DNA of 64,000 nucleotides from assembly GCF_029360775.1 (NCBI RefSeq), contig NZ_JARKMZ010000032.1, positions 45,636-109,635 on the forward strand, given 5' to 3'. This DNA is from Daejeonella sp. H1SJ63 (lineage in GTDB: Bacteria > Bacteroidota > Bacteroidia > Sphingobacteriales > Sphingobacteriaceae). Under the pieces are notes generated by a model. It saw nothing but the letters and a program-made list of their open reading frames with translations, did not search any database and was not told the DNA's origin. Below, piece by piece: positions 9,539 through 18,685 of the stretch; the stretch's first letter is position 1, and each line of letters starts with the position of its first letter. The translations under genes and the position numbers were made by a program.

Positions 9539-12151
9539 TTGTCGAAGAAGAACGAACAGAAGGAAACACCTTTAATGCAGCAGTACAACGCCATTAAGGC
9601 GAAATACCCAGGGGCATTGTTATTATTTCGCGTAGGTGACTTTTATGAGACCTTCGGACAGGATGCGGTGAAAGCCGCAGGGATTTTGGGAATTGTACTT
9701 ACAAAACGGGGAAGTAGCTCGGGTACGAATACAGAACTCGCCGGATTTCCTCACCATTCTCTTGAAACTTATTTGCCTAAATTGGTTAGAGCAGGTCAGA
9801 GGGTTGCTATTTGTGATCAGCTGGAGGACCCTAAAGCAACCAAGACGATCGTAAAAAGGGGGGTTACCGAGCTTATAACTCCCGGTGTTTCCTATAGTGA
9901 TAACATCATTCAGCAGAATACCAATAATTATCTGGCATCCCTTTATTTTGAAAAGAATTCAATTGGGGTGGCATTTCTGGATATCTCAACAGGTGAGTTT
10001 CTGGTTGCGCAGGGGAATTCCGATTACATTGATAAATTATTGCAGAGCTTTAAGCCAAGCGAAGTAATTTTTCAGAAAAGCAGAAACCGCGATTTTACAG
10101 AAACCTTCGGCGACAGGTTTTATACTTATCAGCTCGATGAGTGGATATACAGCGGTGATTATGCTGCTGAGTTTATGCTTAAGCATTTTGATGTTAAATC
10201 GTTAAAAGGTTTTGGTATTGATAAACTGTCCCTGGCGGTAACTGCCGCAGGTGTTGCTCTGCACTATCTGAATGAAACAGAACATCGTAATTTGCAGCAT
10301 ATATCTTCAGTATCGAGAATTGAAGAAGATCGCTATATGTGGCTCGACCGCTTCACGATCCGCAACCTTGAGCTGATAGGTTCTGCAAATGAGAATGCGG
10401 TGAGTCTGGTTGACGTTCTTGATAAAACCTGTTCTCCGATGGGTGCACGTTTGCTTCGCAGGTGGATCATTATGCCATTGAAGGAACTGAAACCGATCAA
10501 AGAACGTCTTGACGTGGTTGAATTTCTGGTCAATCAGGAAGAACTGCGTGAAAAATTACTTCATGAACTCAGGCAAATCGGAGATCTGGAAAGACTGATC
10601 TCCAAGATCGGCCTGCAGAAGGCCAATCCCCGTGAAGTTATCCAGCTTAAGCGAGCTTTATATGCCATTTCCAATTTGAAGGAGTTGTGCCGAAATTCAG
10701 AAAATTATGCGTTGCAGGCCATTTCAGAACAGCTTAATCCCTGTCTGCTGATCAGGGAAAAGATTGAAAGGGAATTAAACCCGGATCCTCCGGTGATGAT
10801 TATTAAGGGTGGAGTAATTGCTGATGGTGTTGATGAAGAGCTCGACCGTTTAAGAAAAATTGCATTCGGCGGCAAGGGTTACCTGCTTGAAATTCAAAAG
10901 CGTGAGGCTGAGATAACTGGTATTCCATCACTTAAAGTAGCGTTTAACAATGTATTCGGGTATTATCTGGAGGTTACCCACACACATAAAGATAAAGTTC
11001 CTGCCGAATGGCTCCGCAAACAGACATTGGTAAATGCCGAGCGTTATATTACACCTGAACTGAAAGAATATGAGGAGCAGATTCTGGGCGCTGAAGAAAA
11101 GATTCAGGTGCTTGAGTCGCGCTTGTATAATGAGCTGACTTTTGCACTTTCTGAATTCATTAAACCTATACAGCTCAATGCTCAAATGGTTGCACAGCTT
11201 GATGTTTTACTGAATTTTGCCAACCTTGCAATAAAGAATTACTATGTCAAACCATTGATTGATGATAGCAGCATCATTGATATAAAAGGTGGCAGACATC
11301 CTGTTATTGAAAAAAACCTTCCTCCCGGAGAAGAGTACATCACAAATGATGTTTTTCTGGATAGCGACAGCCAGCAGATCATTATTATAACTGGTCCGAA
11401 TATGTCGGGAAAATCGGCATTATTGCGGCAAACAGGATTGATCGTGCTGATGGCTCAGATGGGTTGTTTTGTCCCGGCTAAAGAGGCTCAGATCGGACTG
11501 GTAGATAAGATATTTACCCGTGTAGGAGCCTCAGATAACCTTACTTCAGGCGAATCAACCTTTATGGTTGAGATGAACGAAACAGCCAGTATTCTGAATA
11601 ATTTATCTGCCAGAAGCCTGATATTGATGGATGAGATTGGAAGAGGTACCAGTACTTATGACGGTATTTCTATTGCCTGGTCTATTGCTGAATATCTTCA
11701 TAATCATCCGGCGGCCAGAGCAAAAACCCTGTTTGCAACCCATTATCATGAATTGAATGAACTTACTAATTCATTCAACAGGATCAGAAATTATAACGTT
11801 TCAGTTAAGGAAGTTGGAAATAAGGTGATCTTCCTGCGAAAACTGGTACCCGGAGGGAGCGAGCATAGTTTCGGTATCCATGTCGCCAAGATGGCCGGGA
11901 TGCCTTCAAAGCTTATTGGGCGTGCCAATGAGATCCTGAAGCGCCTGGAGCAGGAGCGTACCGGTGGCGAGGATATTAAAGACAGTCTGAAAAAAGTTCA
12001 GAAACAGGCTTATCAGCTTCAGATGTTCTCTATTGACGACCCTGTTCTGGTTAAGATCAGGGATATGCTGAATAATCTGGATGTAAATACCTTAACGCCT
12101 GTTGAAGCCCTGATGAAGCTCGATGAGATTCAGCGTGTGATCAAAACCTAG
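9539..12151 (+). CDS. mutS: DNA mismatch repair protein MutS
   Basis: The 870-residue mismatch sensor of post-replicative DNA repair. The N-terminal mismatch-binding motif GDFYETF (the intercalating Phe-x-Glu) is at about residues 33-39. Connector, lever and clamp domains follow, then the ABC-type ATPase: Walker [14 protein letters not shown] (about 620-632), the STFMVEM segment, Walker [17 protein letters not shown] (about 696-711) and the [10 protein letters not shown] histidine switch. The start is a TTG at 9539: the frame has a stop at 9530-9532 and the next ATG is residue 13, which would cut into the conserved N-terminus. It is monocistronic. A TAACTTTA sequence at 9509-9516 may be a weak -7 element. 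Confidence 0.97.
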   Translation: MSKKNEQKETPLMQQYNAIKAKYPGALLLFRVGDFYETFGQDAVKAAGILGIVLTKRGSSSGTNTELAGFPHHSLETYLPKLVRAGQRVAICDQLEDPKATKTIVKRGVTELITPGVSYSDNIIQQNTNNYLASLYFEKNSIGVAFLDISTGEFLVAQGNSDYIDKLLQSFKPSEVIFQKSRNRDFTETFGDRFYTYQLDEWIYSGDYAAEFMLKHFDVKSLKGFGIDKLSLAVTAAGVALHYLNETEHRNLQHISSVSRIEEDRYMWLDRFTIRNLELIGSANENAVSLVDVLDKTCSPMGARLLRRWIIMPLKELKPIKERLDVVEFLVNQEELREKLLHELRQIGDLERLISKIGLQKANPREVIQLKRALYAISNLKELCRNSENYALQAISEQLNPCLLIREKIERELNPDPPVMIIKGGVIADGVDEELDRLRKIAFGGKGYLLEIQKREAEITGIPSLKVAFNNVFGYYLEVTHTHKDKVPAEWLRKQTLVNAERYITPELKEYEEQILGAEEKIQVLESRLYNELTFALSEFIKPIQLNAQMVAQLDVLLNFANLAIKNYYVKPLIDDSSIIDIKGGRHPVIEKNLPPGEEYITNDVFLDSDSQQIIIITGPNMSGKSALLRQTGLIVLMAQMGCFVPAKEAQIGLVDKIFTRVGASDNLTSGESTFMVEMNETASILNNLSARSLILMDEIGRGTSTYDGISIAWSIAEYLHNHPAARAKTLFATHYHELNELTNSFNRIRNYNVSVKEVGNKVIFLRKLVPGGSEHSFGIHVAKMAGMPSKLIGRANEILKRLEQERTGGEDIKDSLKKVQKQAYQLQMFSIDDPVLVKIRDMLNNLDVNTLTPVEALMKLDEIQRVIKT

Positions 12152-12155
12152 ATTT

Positions 12156-12353
12156 TTACTGATTTATTTCTTGTTCAGGATCTGTAATTTGATCTGGCTT
12201 TTGCCAAATCTGATCAGAACCGGTTTTCTTTTGCATTATCCCTTTTTTATCATTTTGTTCCTGCATTTTAATTGATAAATTAGATATCATGTTAAATGAA
12301 TCCTGGAGAACTGTTATTGCATAATTGGTGGTAATAATTTCCTTTTCTATCAT
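12156..12353 (-). CDS. Small hypothetical protein
   Basis: A 65-codon open frame filling the gap between mutS and the RraA-like gene on the opposite strand. The product is hydrophilic and rich in Gln, Asp, Ile and Lys (for example KPDQITDPEQEINQ at the C-terminus), with no signal peptide or membrane segment. No family was recognised. It is included because it is the only sizeable open frame in this spacer and its composition is protein-like; it may still be chance. Confidence 0.35.
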   Translation of the reverse strand: MIEKEIITTNYAITVLQDSFNMISNLSIKMQEQNDKKGIMQKKTGSDQIWQKPDQITDPEQEINQ

Positions 12354-12367
12354 TTGAATTCAGAATT

Positions 12368-13297
12368 ATGTACAAAAAAACGTTGTTTATTCTTTTATTT
12401 CTTGCAAGCGGGCTCTGTGTAAATGCTCAGCGATTAGGCTCATCTCCCGAATATATTAGAGAAATGACCTCCCTGTGGAAGGGCGAACGTTTTGCAGATG
12501 GCCGGCCCAAAGTGCCCGATTTTCTTCTGGAGCGATTGGAGTACAATACTCTTGAACAGATTTGGGGTTATCTGTACGGTAAAGGCTACCGGAATCAGGT
12601 AGAGAAGAACTGGGTAATTCTTAAACCCGGACAGACTATGGTTGGACGTGTTCTGACTGCGCAGTTTATGCCTTCGAGGCCTGATCTGGATACATTAGTG
12701 AAAGCACAGGGAAGAAGGGAGGGACGTTCTCAGCGGGGTGGAAATAATATCTGGCCGATTGATATCCTGACCAAAGGTGATGTATATGTTGCCGACGGAT
12801 TTGGTAAAGTTAAAGACGGAACACTGATCGGATCGAGTTTGGGCAACTCAATTTATGCCAAAACAGGTAAGGGGGTTATTTTTTATGGGTCAATCAGGGA
12901 TATGCAGGAACTTAAAGATACTCAGGGATTTAATGCCTGGGTAAAGGGGCACGATCCTTCCTACATTAAAGACATGACCCCTACATCCATAAATGCACCG
13001 GTACGCATAGGGGAAGTGACAGTATTTCCGGGTGATGTGGCATTTGCCAATGAATACGGGGTAGTATTTATTCCGGCGCACCTTGTTGAGGATTTAGTCA
13101 GGGCCAATGAATTAACCGGTTTACGCGATGAATTTGAGAGGGTTTTGCTCAAACAGGGTAAATATCCTTCAGGAGAAATTCATGGCGACTGGGCAGATGT
13201 TATTAAAAATGAGTTCAGGGCATGGCTGGCAAAATATCCAAAGAAAACCATGTATACTCCTGAACAACTGGATAAATATCTGGGGCAGAAACATTGA
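12368..13297 (+). CDS. Exported RraA-family protein (aldolase/regulator-like)
   Basis: A 309-residue protein with a clear Sec signal peptide (MYKKTLFILLFLASGLCVNA, likely cut before Gln21). The mature part carries the RraA / 4-hydroxy-4-methyl-2-oxoglutarate aldolase fold. The loop GSSLGNSIYAKTGKGVIFYG followed by SIRD matches the family's phosphate/oxaloacetate-binding GxxxGN and catalytic Arg-Asp motifs, at about residues 157-182. RraA itself is a cytoplasmic RNase E regulator, so an exported copy is more likely an enzyme acting on a keto acid in the periplasm. It is followed 24 bases later by a Tat-exported enolase-superfamily gene, suggesting a periplasmic sugar-acid route. The reaction is inferred, not shown. 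Confidence 0.75.
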   Translation: MYKKTLFILLFLASGLCVNAQRLGSSPEYIREMTSLWKGERFADGRPKVPDFLLERLEYNTLEQIWGYLYGKGYRNQVEKNWVILKPGQTMVGRVLTAQFMPSRPDLDTLVKAQGRREGRSQRGGNNIWPIDILTKGDVYVADGFGKVKDGTLIGSSLGNSIYAKTGKGVIFYGSIRDMQELKDTQGFNAWVKGHDPSYIKDMTPTSINAPVRIGEVTVFPGDVAFANEYGVVFIPAHLVEDLVRANELTGLRDEFERVLLKQGKYPSGEIHGDWADVIKNEFRAWLAKYPKKTMYTPEQLDKYLGQKH

Positions 13298-13321
13298 TTT
13301 TAAAATTCAGACATCAATTAT

Positions 13322-14821
13322 ATGAAAAGTACTTTAAAACAATTAGTTGAAAAAAGCCGGGAAGAAGAAAAGGCCTATTCTGCTGCAAGACAGGCTGAAA
13401 TCGATAGTCCGGAGACCGGAACAAACCGGAGAGATTTTCTGAAGAAGACAGCTCTGGGAGGAATCGCCCTGGGTGGACTGATGAGTCTGTCAGTTGAAGA
13501 TACCATTGCTCAAACTACGCAGAATGTAAGACGTTCTTCCAATCCATCAGATTTGAAGATTACAGATATGAGGTACTGCCTGACCAATGTAATGGGAGGT
13601 ACGGCAATCATTAAGATTGATACTAATCAGGGTATTTATGGCCTTGGAGAGGTTAGGGATGCTGCAGATGCGCGTTATGCTTTGATGCTTAAAAGCCGTA
13701 TTCTGGGAAGAAATCCATGTAATGTGGAAATGATCTTCAAGATCATTAAGCAGTTTGGCGGTCCTGCCCGTCAGGCCGGAGGTGTTTGTGCAGTTGAAAT
13801 GGCATTATGGGATCTTTGCGGTAAGGCTTATGGCGTGCCTGCCTGGCAATTACTTGGAGGAAGATACCGGGATAAGGTAAGGTTATATGCTGATACTCCC
13901 GAAGCAGGAACACCTGCAGAACAGGAAAAGCTGATCAGATACCGTATTCAGGAGCAAGGTTATACCTGGTTGAAAATGGATATTTCCATCAATGAATTAA
14001 AGGGAAAGCCGGGAACCACAGTGAATTCAAAGTTCTGGCAAAATCCTGCCGGAGATCTTGCGCAATGGGGAGATATGACCAATCCGATGTCGTATGCAAA
14101 TACAGCACATCCCTTTACGCAGGTTCAGATCACTGAAAAAGGCCTCGAAGAATTAAGCCAGATCGTTGATAATGTGCGGAATATGGTGGGTTATGACACT
14201 CCGATATCTACAGATCATTACGGACATTTTGATTTAAATAATAGTATTCGTTTGGGTAAAGCTTTAGATAAGTACAGACTGGCCTGGTTTGAAGATATGG
14301 TGCCATGGACTTACACCGAGCAATGGAAAACAATTTCGGATGCTCTGGAAACGCCTACCACCACAGGGGAGGATATGTATCTTCTGAAAGATTTCAAACC
14401 TCTGATTCATGCAAGAGCCGTTGATATTATTCATCCTGATCTTGCTTCATCGGGTGGTTTACTGGAAACTAAACGAATTGGAGATTATGCTGAAGAATAT
14501 GGTATTGCTATGGCTATGCACCAGGCCGGAACACCGGTCTCTTTCATGGCAAGTGTGCATTGTGCTGCCGCCACGCAGAATTTCCTGGCTCTTGAGCATC
14601 ATTCTGTAGATATTCCATGGTGGGAAGACCTGGTAAAAACAACAGATGGTAAGAAAATGATCGAAAAGGGTTTTGCCATTGTGCCGCTTAATTCTCCGGG
14701 ATTAGGTATTGAATTGAATGAAGATGTGCTGAAACAGCACCTGAAATCAACTGATAAGAGCTATTTCGCGCCAACCAATGAGTGGAATGAAATACGCTCT
14801 CATGATAGGACTTACAGTTGA
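13322..14821 (+). CDS. Tat-exported mandelate racemase/muconate lactonizing enzyme family protein (sugar-acid dehydratase-like)
   Basis: A 499-residue enolase-superfamily protein. Residues ~36-56 carry a twin-arginine signal (NRRDFLKKTALGGIALGG) after an unusually long n-region, so export in folded form is expected. The N-terminal capping domain is followed by the barrel with WLKMDIS, an Asp/His pair in STDHYGHFD, metal-ligand glutamates in WFEDMVPW and TTGEDMYL, and a candidate general-base histidine in AMHQAGTPVSF. This layout fits acid-sugar dehydratases such as the D-galactonate dehydratase type, but the substrate is not determined. It follows the exported RraA-like gene by 24 bases, so the two probably act on the same substrate. 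A hairpin terminator follows at 14847. Confidence 0.82.
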   Translation: MKSTLKQLVEKSREEEKAYSAARQAEIDSPETGTNRRDFLKKTALGGIALGGLMSLSVEDTIAQTTQNVRRSSNPSDLKITDMRYCLTNVMGGTAIIKIDTNQGIYGLGEVRDAADARYALMLKSRILGRNPCNVEMIFKIIKQFGGPARQAGGVCAVEMALWDLCGKAYGVPAWQLLGGRYRDKVRLYADTPEAGTPAEQEKLIRYRIQEQGYTWLKMDISINELKGKPGTTVNSKFWQNPAGDLAQWGDMTNPMSYANTAHPFTQVQITEKGLEELSQIVDNVRNMVGYDTPISTDHYGHFDLNNSIRLGKALDKYRLAWFEDMVPWTYTEQWKTISDALETPTTTGEDMYLLKDFKPLIHARAVDIIHPDLASSGGLLETKRIGDYAEEYGIAMAMHQAGTPVSFMASVHCAAATQNFLALEHHSVDIPWWEDLVKTTDGKKMIEKGFAIVPLNSPGLGIELNEDVLKQHLKSTDKSYFAPTNEWNEIRSHDRTYS

Positions 14822-14846
14822 TAATCTTTTTTATATAAGCTTTGCA

Positions 14847-14886
14847 GGGATAAATGGAGGTATAAAACCAATATTTATCCCTTTTT
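14847..14886 (+). terminator. Rho-independent terminator after the RraA/enolase operon
   Basis: GGGATAAAT (14847-14855) pairs perfectly with ATTTATCCC (14873-14881) across a 17-base loop, and TTTTT follows at once. It lies 26 bases after the dehydratase stop. Confidence 0.7.
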
Positions 14887-14953
14887 GATATCAGGTTCAA
14901 ATGTCCTGCAGGTTGAATAAGTTTAACTAATTTGTTTCAAATCTTAAGATTTA

Positions 14954-15256
14954 ATGATAAGATACATTCGTTTAACATTTACTTTTTACAATACCTACAG
15001 TATCTCAAGTATTGTCATTTCTTTACTTTCTGCAGGCATTTTGAGGATAGGTGGAATGTCTTTTTTGGTTATTGTTTTCTGGTTTAAACTTATTTCGATG
15101 GGATTTATCAGAATATTCATAAATAGTTACAGGGAAAATGAATATTTCTACTACCAAAACCTTGGTTTATCAAAGACTGCTTTATGGACCGGCAGCTTTG
15201 TATTTGATTTTGTTTTATTTCTGACTTTAATTTGGGGCGCCTATCATCTGAGATGA
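14954..15256 (+). CDS. Small membrane protein, putative partner of the adjacent ABC ATPase
   Basis: A 100-residue protein, mostly hydrophobic, with about three membrane segments (roughly residues 15-32, 35-55 and 76-96). A polar linker, NSYRENEYFYYQNLGLSK (about 57-74), lies between the second and third and could act as a coupling helix facing an ATPase. No named family was recognised. Its stop overlaps the start of the ABC ATPase gene (ATGA at 15253-15256), so the two are almost certainly cotranslated and cooperate. At 100 residues it is far shorter than a normal ABC permease. The gene is visibly more AT-rich than the neighbouring operon. Confidence 0.65.
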   Translation: MIRYIRLTFTFYNTYSISSIVISLLSAGILRIGGMSFLVIVFWFKLISMGFIRIFINSYRENEYFYYQNLGLSKTALWTGSFVFDFVLFLTLIWGAYHLR

Positions 15257-15909
15257 AACATTTACTGGAAGTTGATAGTGTTAGTTTGAATTTTTCAGGA
15301 AGGGTGATTCTCTCTGATATCTATTTAAAGGCTGAAACTGGAAAGATTGTTGGTCTTTTAGGTAGAAACGGACAAGGGAAATCCTGTCTGATGAAAATCA
15401 TTTCCGGTACTTTAAAAGCAGAAAGCAAATCTGTTCGGTTTGACGGAAAAACTGTTTTTAAACTGACCGGACGATCAGATCTTTTAGTATACCTGCCACA
15501 GTTTAATTTTATTCCTTCATTCCTTACATTATTGAGAGTTTTTAAAGATTTCTGTTTAAAGATTTCTGAGTTTGAAACGTATTTTCCTGAATTTATTTCA
15601 AAATCTAAATTGAAAATTTCAGAATTCTCTGGAGGAGAAAGACGTCTGATTGAGCTTTATGTTATTATTAAATCAAAATCCCAATTTGCCCTGCTTGATG
15701 AGCCTTTTACCCATATCAGTCCCATGCAGATTGAAAGAATTAAAAAGTTGCTTATTCAGGAAAAAGAAAATAAGGGCTTTATTGTCTCTGATCATATGTT
15801 CAGAGATATTACTGAGATAGCTGATAGAATTTACATATTGAATGATAGAAAACTACATTTAACAAATTCTGTAACAGATCTGGAAAAATTTGGATATGCC
15901 AGATTTTGA
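15253..15909 (+). CDS. ABC transporter ATP-binding protein
   Basis: A 218-residue ABC ATPase. Walker A is GRNGQGKS (residues 37-44), the Q-loop is Gln83 in YLPQF, the signature is FSGGE (125-129), Walker B is FALLDE (145-150), and the switch histidine is His181 in VSDHMF. The D-loop after Walker B is HISP rather than the usual GLDP/ALD type. The ATG at 15253 is preferred over an upstream in-frame ATG at 15232 because it gives an ATGA overlap with the membrane-protein stop and begins right before the first beta strand (LLEVDSVSL). No full-size permease is nearby. The export or import substrate is unknown. Confidence 0.82.
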   Translation: MKHLLEVDSVSLNFSGRVILSDIYLKAETGKIVGLLGRNGQGKSCLMKIISGTLKAESKSVRFDGKTVFKLTGRSDLLVYLPQFNFIPSFLTLLRVFKDFCLKISEFETYFPEFISKSKLKISEFSGGERRLIELYVIIKSKSQFALLDEPFTHISPMQIERIKKLLIQEKENKGFIVSDHMFRDITEIADRIYILNDRKLHLTNSVTDLEKFGYARF

Positions 15910-15987
15910 CTTTTTTGGTACTTTATTTATTCACAGCTGTGCAAAATGCCTGCTTTGTTTTTGCTTTTATAAAGATGAACTTAGATT

Positions 15988-16524
15988 ATGCACAGATCAG
16001 GGAATTTGCTAATCGTCTTAGGGCTTCTTTTATGCTTGTACACATCCTGTAAAAGCAAAAAAATACTCACTGATGCTTCCAAAGCTAAATCTGTAAGTCA
16101 GGGAAGCCTGACAGAGCGTTATGCAGCTTTATTGAATGTAAATGAGAAAGACCTTGTAAATGAGAAGCTTTATAGTTTTATAGACAGCTGGATGGGGGTT
16201 CCGCATCGTTTAGGGGGCATGGATAAAAAAGGAATTGACTGCTCAGGGTTTGCATATTTGCTTGAAAAGGACGTTTATGGCAGGTCGCTTACCCGAACCG
16301 CTAAGTCAATGGCAGAGGAAGTGAAGCGGAAATATGAGCAGGAACTGAAGGAAGGAGATCTGGTATTTTTTGATTTTGAGGGACAAAAATACAGTCATGT
16401 TGGGGTGTATCTGCATAATAATAAATTTGTTCACGCCTCTACCTCTAAAGGGGTTATAATCAGCGACTTAAAAGATCCATGGTATTATAAATATTTTAGC
16501 AGGGCAGGAAGTATCAAACCGTAG
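15988..16524 (+). CDS. NlpC/P60-family cell-wall hydrolase, lipoprotein
   Basis: A 178-residue C40-family cysteine peptidase that probably cuts peptide links in peptidoglycan. The N-terminus has a lipoprotein signal with lipobox YTSC (Cys about residue 21), so the mature enzyme is anchored in a membrane facing the periplasm. The catalytic cysteine lies in KKGIDCSGFAYLL (about residues 73-85), the histidine in YSHVGVYLHN (about 134-143), and a third polar position in FVHAS. Size matches the Spr/NlpC group of single-domain endopeptidases. It precedes a small membrane-protein gene and the exonuclease gene; the 70-base spacing leaves cotranscription open. Confidence 0.9.
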   Translation: MHRSGNLLIVLGLLLCLYTSCKSKKILTDASKAKSVSQGSLTERYAALLNVNEKDLVNEKLYSFIDSWMGVPHRLGGMDKKGIDCSGFAYLLEKDVYGRSLTRTAKSMAEEVKRKYEQELKEGDLVFFDFEGQKYSHVGVYLHNNKFVHASTSKGVIISDLKDPWYYKYFSRAGSIKP

Positions 16525-16594
16525 CCTCAATTCATTCATGGATTATCTGTTTTAATCAGTAATTTTAGCCTCATAATTAATCCCGGGGATATTT

Positions 16595-16717
16595 ATGAGC
16601 AAGAAAAAAGGCGACTATACATTCTGGATAAAATATAAACGTTTTGCCACTACAGAAATACTGATGTATCTGATCATGGTACTGGGTATTATTGCCGGTA
16701 TAATAATCTTTAGTTAA
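16595..16717 (+). CDS. Small single-pass membrane protein (40 aa)
   Basis: A short open frame: ATG at 16595, TAA at 16715-16717. The product starts with a basic stretch (MSKKKGDYTFWIKYKRF) followed by one hydrophobic segment (EILMYLIMVLGIIAGIIIFS) that reaches the C-terminus, a topology typical of real small membrane proteins. Its stop is four bases before the start of the exonuclease gene, so the two would be cotranscribed. No function is known. The composition and tight spacing support a real gene, but homologs should be looked for. Confidence 0.55.
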   Translation: MSKKKGDYTFWIKYKRFATTEILMYLIMVLGIIAGIIIFS

Positions 16718-16721
16718 TCGC

Positions 16722-17666
16722 ATGAAATTAAACCTGAAACGTCCGCTTGCTTTTTTTGATCTTGAAACAACCGGTGTAAATGTTGCAACCGATCGTATTG
16801 TGGAAATCTCTATTCTGAAGGCAATGCCTGATGGTACTGAGCAGATTAAAACCATGCGAATCAATCCCGGTATCCCAATCCCGCTAGAGTCATCATTGAT
16901 TCACGGAATCTATGATGAGGATATCAAACATGCACCAACATTTAAACAGGCAGGAGAGGAACTGGCCAGATTTCTGGATAATTCTGATCTGGCAGGATAT
17001 AATTCAAACCGCTTTGATATTCCTGTCTTAATGGAGGAATTTCTCAGAGCCGGTATTGACTTTGACATTGATAACCGTCATTTTGTTGATGTTCAGAATA
17101 TTTTTCATCAGATGGAGCAGCGTACCCTGAAGGCAGCGTATCAGTTCTATTGCGGTAAGGTAATTGAAAATGCACATTCAGCGGAGGCTGATATTAAAGC
17201 AACTTACGAGGTTCTGAAGGCCCAGATAGAAAAGTATGAGGATCAGGAATGGGAAGATAAGAAAGGTCTGATCAGCAAGCCTGTTCAGAATAATATTGAA
17301 GCACTGCATAAGTTTACCAATCTGAATAAACCGGTAGATTTTGCTGCCAGAATGGTTTATGATGAAAATGGGGTTGAGGTTATCAATTTTGGTAAGCATA
17401 AAGGAAGGGCTGTTGAAGATGTATTTCAGTCAGAACCAAGTTATTATAACTGGATGCTGAATGGTGATTTTCCTCTCTATACCAAGCGCTGTCTTGAAAA
17501 AATATGGAACCGTTTTAATGCTAAAAAGGAACAGCTGAGAACAGACAGACAGACTGCACCCTCCGCCCAAAGACCTGAACAAACTGCTCAAAAAAGCTCT
17601 AAAGAAGAAGCTAAACCCATCACAACAGATCATTTGGAGCAGTTAAAGATGAAATTTGGGAAGTAA
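16722..17666 (+). CDS. DnaQ-like 3'-5' exonuclease with ExoX-type C-terminal domain
   Basis: A 314-residue DEDDh-family nuclease. The first acidic pair is in FFDLETTGVN (about residues 12-21), the second motif with Asn/Asp is SNRFDIPVL near residue 92, and the third is HSAEAD (about 151-156), whose His-x4-Asp spacing defines the DEDDh subtype. A second domain at about 225-270 (FGKHKGRAVEDVF ... YYNWMLNGDF) matches the small domain found after ExoX/DnaQ exonucleases. The Gln/Ala/Lys-rich tail looks disordered. The role is probably DNA repair or proofreading; it is not a full Pol III epsilon subunit by context. Confidence 0.87.
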   Translation: MKLNLKRPLAFFDLETTGVNVATDRIVEISILKAMPDGTEQIKTMRINPGIPIPLESSLIHGIYDEDIKHAPTFKQAGEELARFLDNSDLAGYNSNRFDIPVLMEEFLRAGIDFDIDNRHFVDVQNIFHQMEQRTLKAAYQFYCGKVIENAHSAEADIKATYEVLKAQIEKYEDQEWEDKKGLISKPVQNNIEALHKFTNLNKPVDFAARMVYDENGVEVINFGKHKGRAVEDVFQSEPSYYNWMLNGDFPLYTKRCLEKIWNRFNAKKEQLRTDRQTAPSAQRPEQTAQKSSKEEAKPITTDHLEQLKMKFGK

Positions 17667-17709
17667 TTGATTTTAAACTGATGAATTTGCCTTTCAGTTT
17701 ACAATGAAC

Positions 17710-18390
17710 TCATCGTTTATCTAATTCATTCAGATTAGACATATAGGATTCACTTACAGGGATTACATAATCCTGTATATGAATCTGGTGCCGTTCGATT
17801 TTTTGGATGGCAGGAATGGCTGCCATATAGGAACGGTGGGTTCTTATAAATTTGTCTTTAGGCAGTATGATCTCAAGTTCTGAAAATGTCATGCGTGAAA
17901 GCAGACTTTTATCCTTCAATACAAAATTGACATAGTTTCCAGCCGCTTCAAGGTATAAAATGTCTGAGAAAAGTACTTTTTCCTGTTCGTAACCGGTTTT
18001 AAGAAAGATAAAATCAGTATTTCCGGTCTTATTTCTCAACTGATAGAGTTCGTAAGCTTTATTGCAGCCTTTAATAAATCTGCTTAACGAAAATGGTTTA
18101 AGCAGATAATCGATTGCATCCAGTTCAAAGCTGGTTACGGCATGCTCAGAGTATGCCGTAGTGAAAATAACCATGGGTTTTTTGTTCAGGCTGTTCATAA
18201 AGTCAATCCCTGAAATATCCGGCATTTTGATGTCCAGAAATATCAGATCGACATTCTCTTTCTGAATATATTCCATTGCTTTAAAAGCATCTGTAAATTC
18301 GGCTTTCAGATTCAGAAATGGAACCTTTGAAGCATGGCTGCGAACTACTTCCAGAGCTAAGGGTTCATCATCTAATGCAATGGCTATCAT
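17710..18390 (-). CDS. LytTR-family response regulator
   Basis: A 226-residue two-component regulator. The receiver domain has the acidic pocket DDE at residues 7-9, the phosphorylated aspartate D53 in LIFLDIKMPDISG, the Thr in VIFTTAY (about 74-80) and the Lys in LLKPF (K98). The C-terminal ~110 residues form a LytTR DNA-binding domain (VLFSDILYLEAAGNYVNF ... FIRTHRSYMAAIPAI). It is the last gene of an operon with a LytS-type kinase and a small lipoprotein; its ATG overlaps the lipoprotein stop by four bases. Twelve-base direct repeats spaced by 21 bp upstream of the kinase gene are a possible binding site. Confidence 0.92.
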   Translation of the reverse strand: MIAIALDDEPLALEVVRSHASKVPFLNLKAEFTDAFKAMEYIQKENVDLIFLDIKMPDISGIDFMNSLNKKPMVIFTTAYSEHAVTSFELDAIDYLLKPFSLSRFIKGCNKAYELYQLRNKTGNTDFIFLKTGYEQEKVLFSDILYLEAAGNYVNFVLKDKSLLSRMTFSELEIILPKDKFIRTHRSYMAAIPAIQKIERHQIHIQDYVIPVSESYMSNLNELDKR

Positions 18391-18674
18391 GGTATAAATG
18401 TATCATTTAAATGAATTTTTTCAATGACATTGTCGATTGTCCGGATTGCTGCAATATGTTTTTTTATAAAATGTACGAAGCTCTTTCGGTCAAGCCATTC
18501 TTTGATGATATGGCAATCGTGATCTGTTATAAAATGTCTGGTATCACCAAAAGACTCGTTCAGGATGATTGCGTCTGTTTTATGGTTTGCCTTTGGGTAA
18601 GATTCAGTCCATGAATTATTATAGCAGGAGGTAAATAACACGCTAAAGATCAGTATGCATATTCGCTTTTCCAT
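18387..18674 (-). CDS. Small putative lipoprotein between sensor kinase and regulator
   Basis: A 95-residue protein with a lipoprotein-type N-terminus: MEKRICILIFSVLFTSC gives a charged start, a hydrophobic stretch and the lipobox FTSC (Cys17). The mature part is hydrophilic with several His and Asp residues (TRHFITDHDCHIIKEW). No family was recognised. It starts 11 bases after the kinase stop and overlaps the regulator start by four bases, so it is embedded in the operon. An exported accessory or signal-sensing partner of the kinase is plausible by position only. Confidence 0.65.
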   Translation of the reverse strand: MEKRICILIFSVLFTSCYNNSWTESYPKANHKTDAIILNESFGDTRHFITDHDCHIIKEWLDRKSFVHFIKKHIAAIRTIDNVIEKIHLNDTFIP

Positions 18675-18685
18675 GGTCTGAATGG

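Noticed and set aside
17675..17700. AAACTGA / TCAGTTT inverted repeat between the exonuclease and the response-regulator genes
   Set aside because: A 7-bp AT-rich stem with a 12-base loop and no T tract; too weak to call a terminator.
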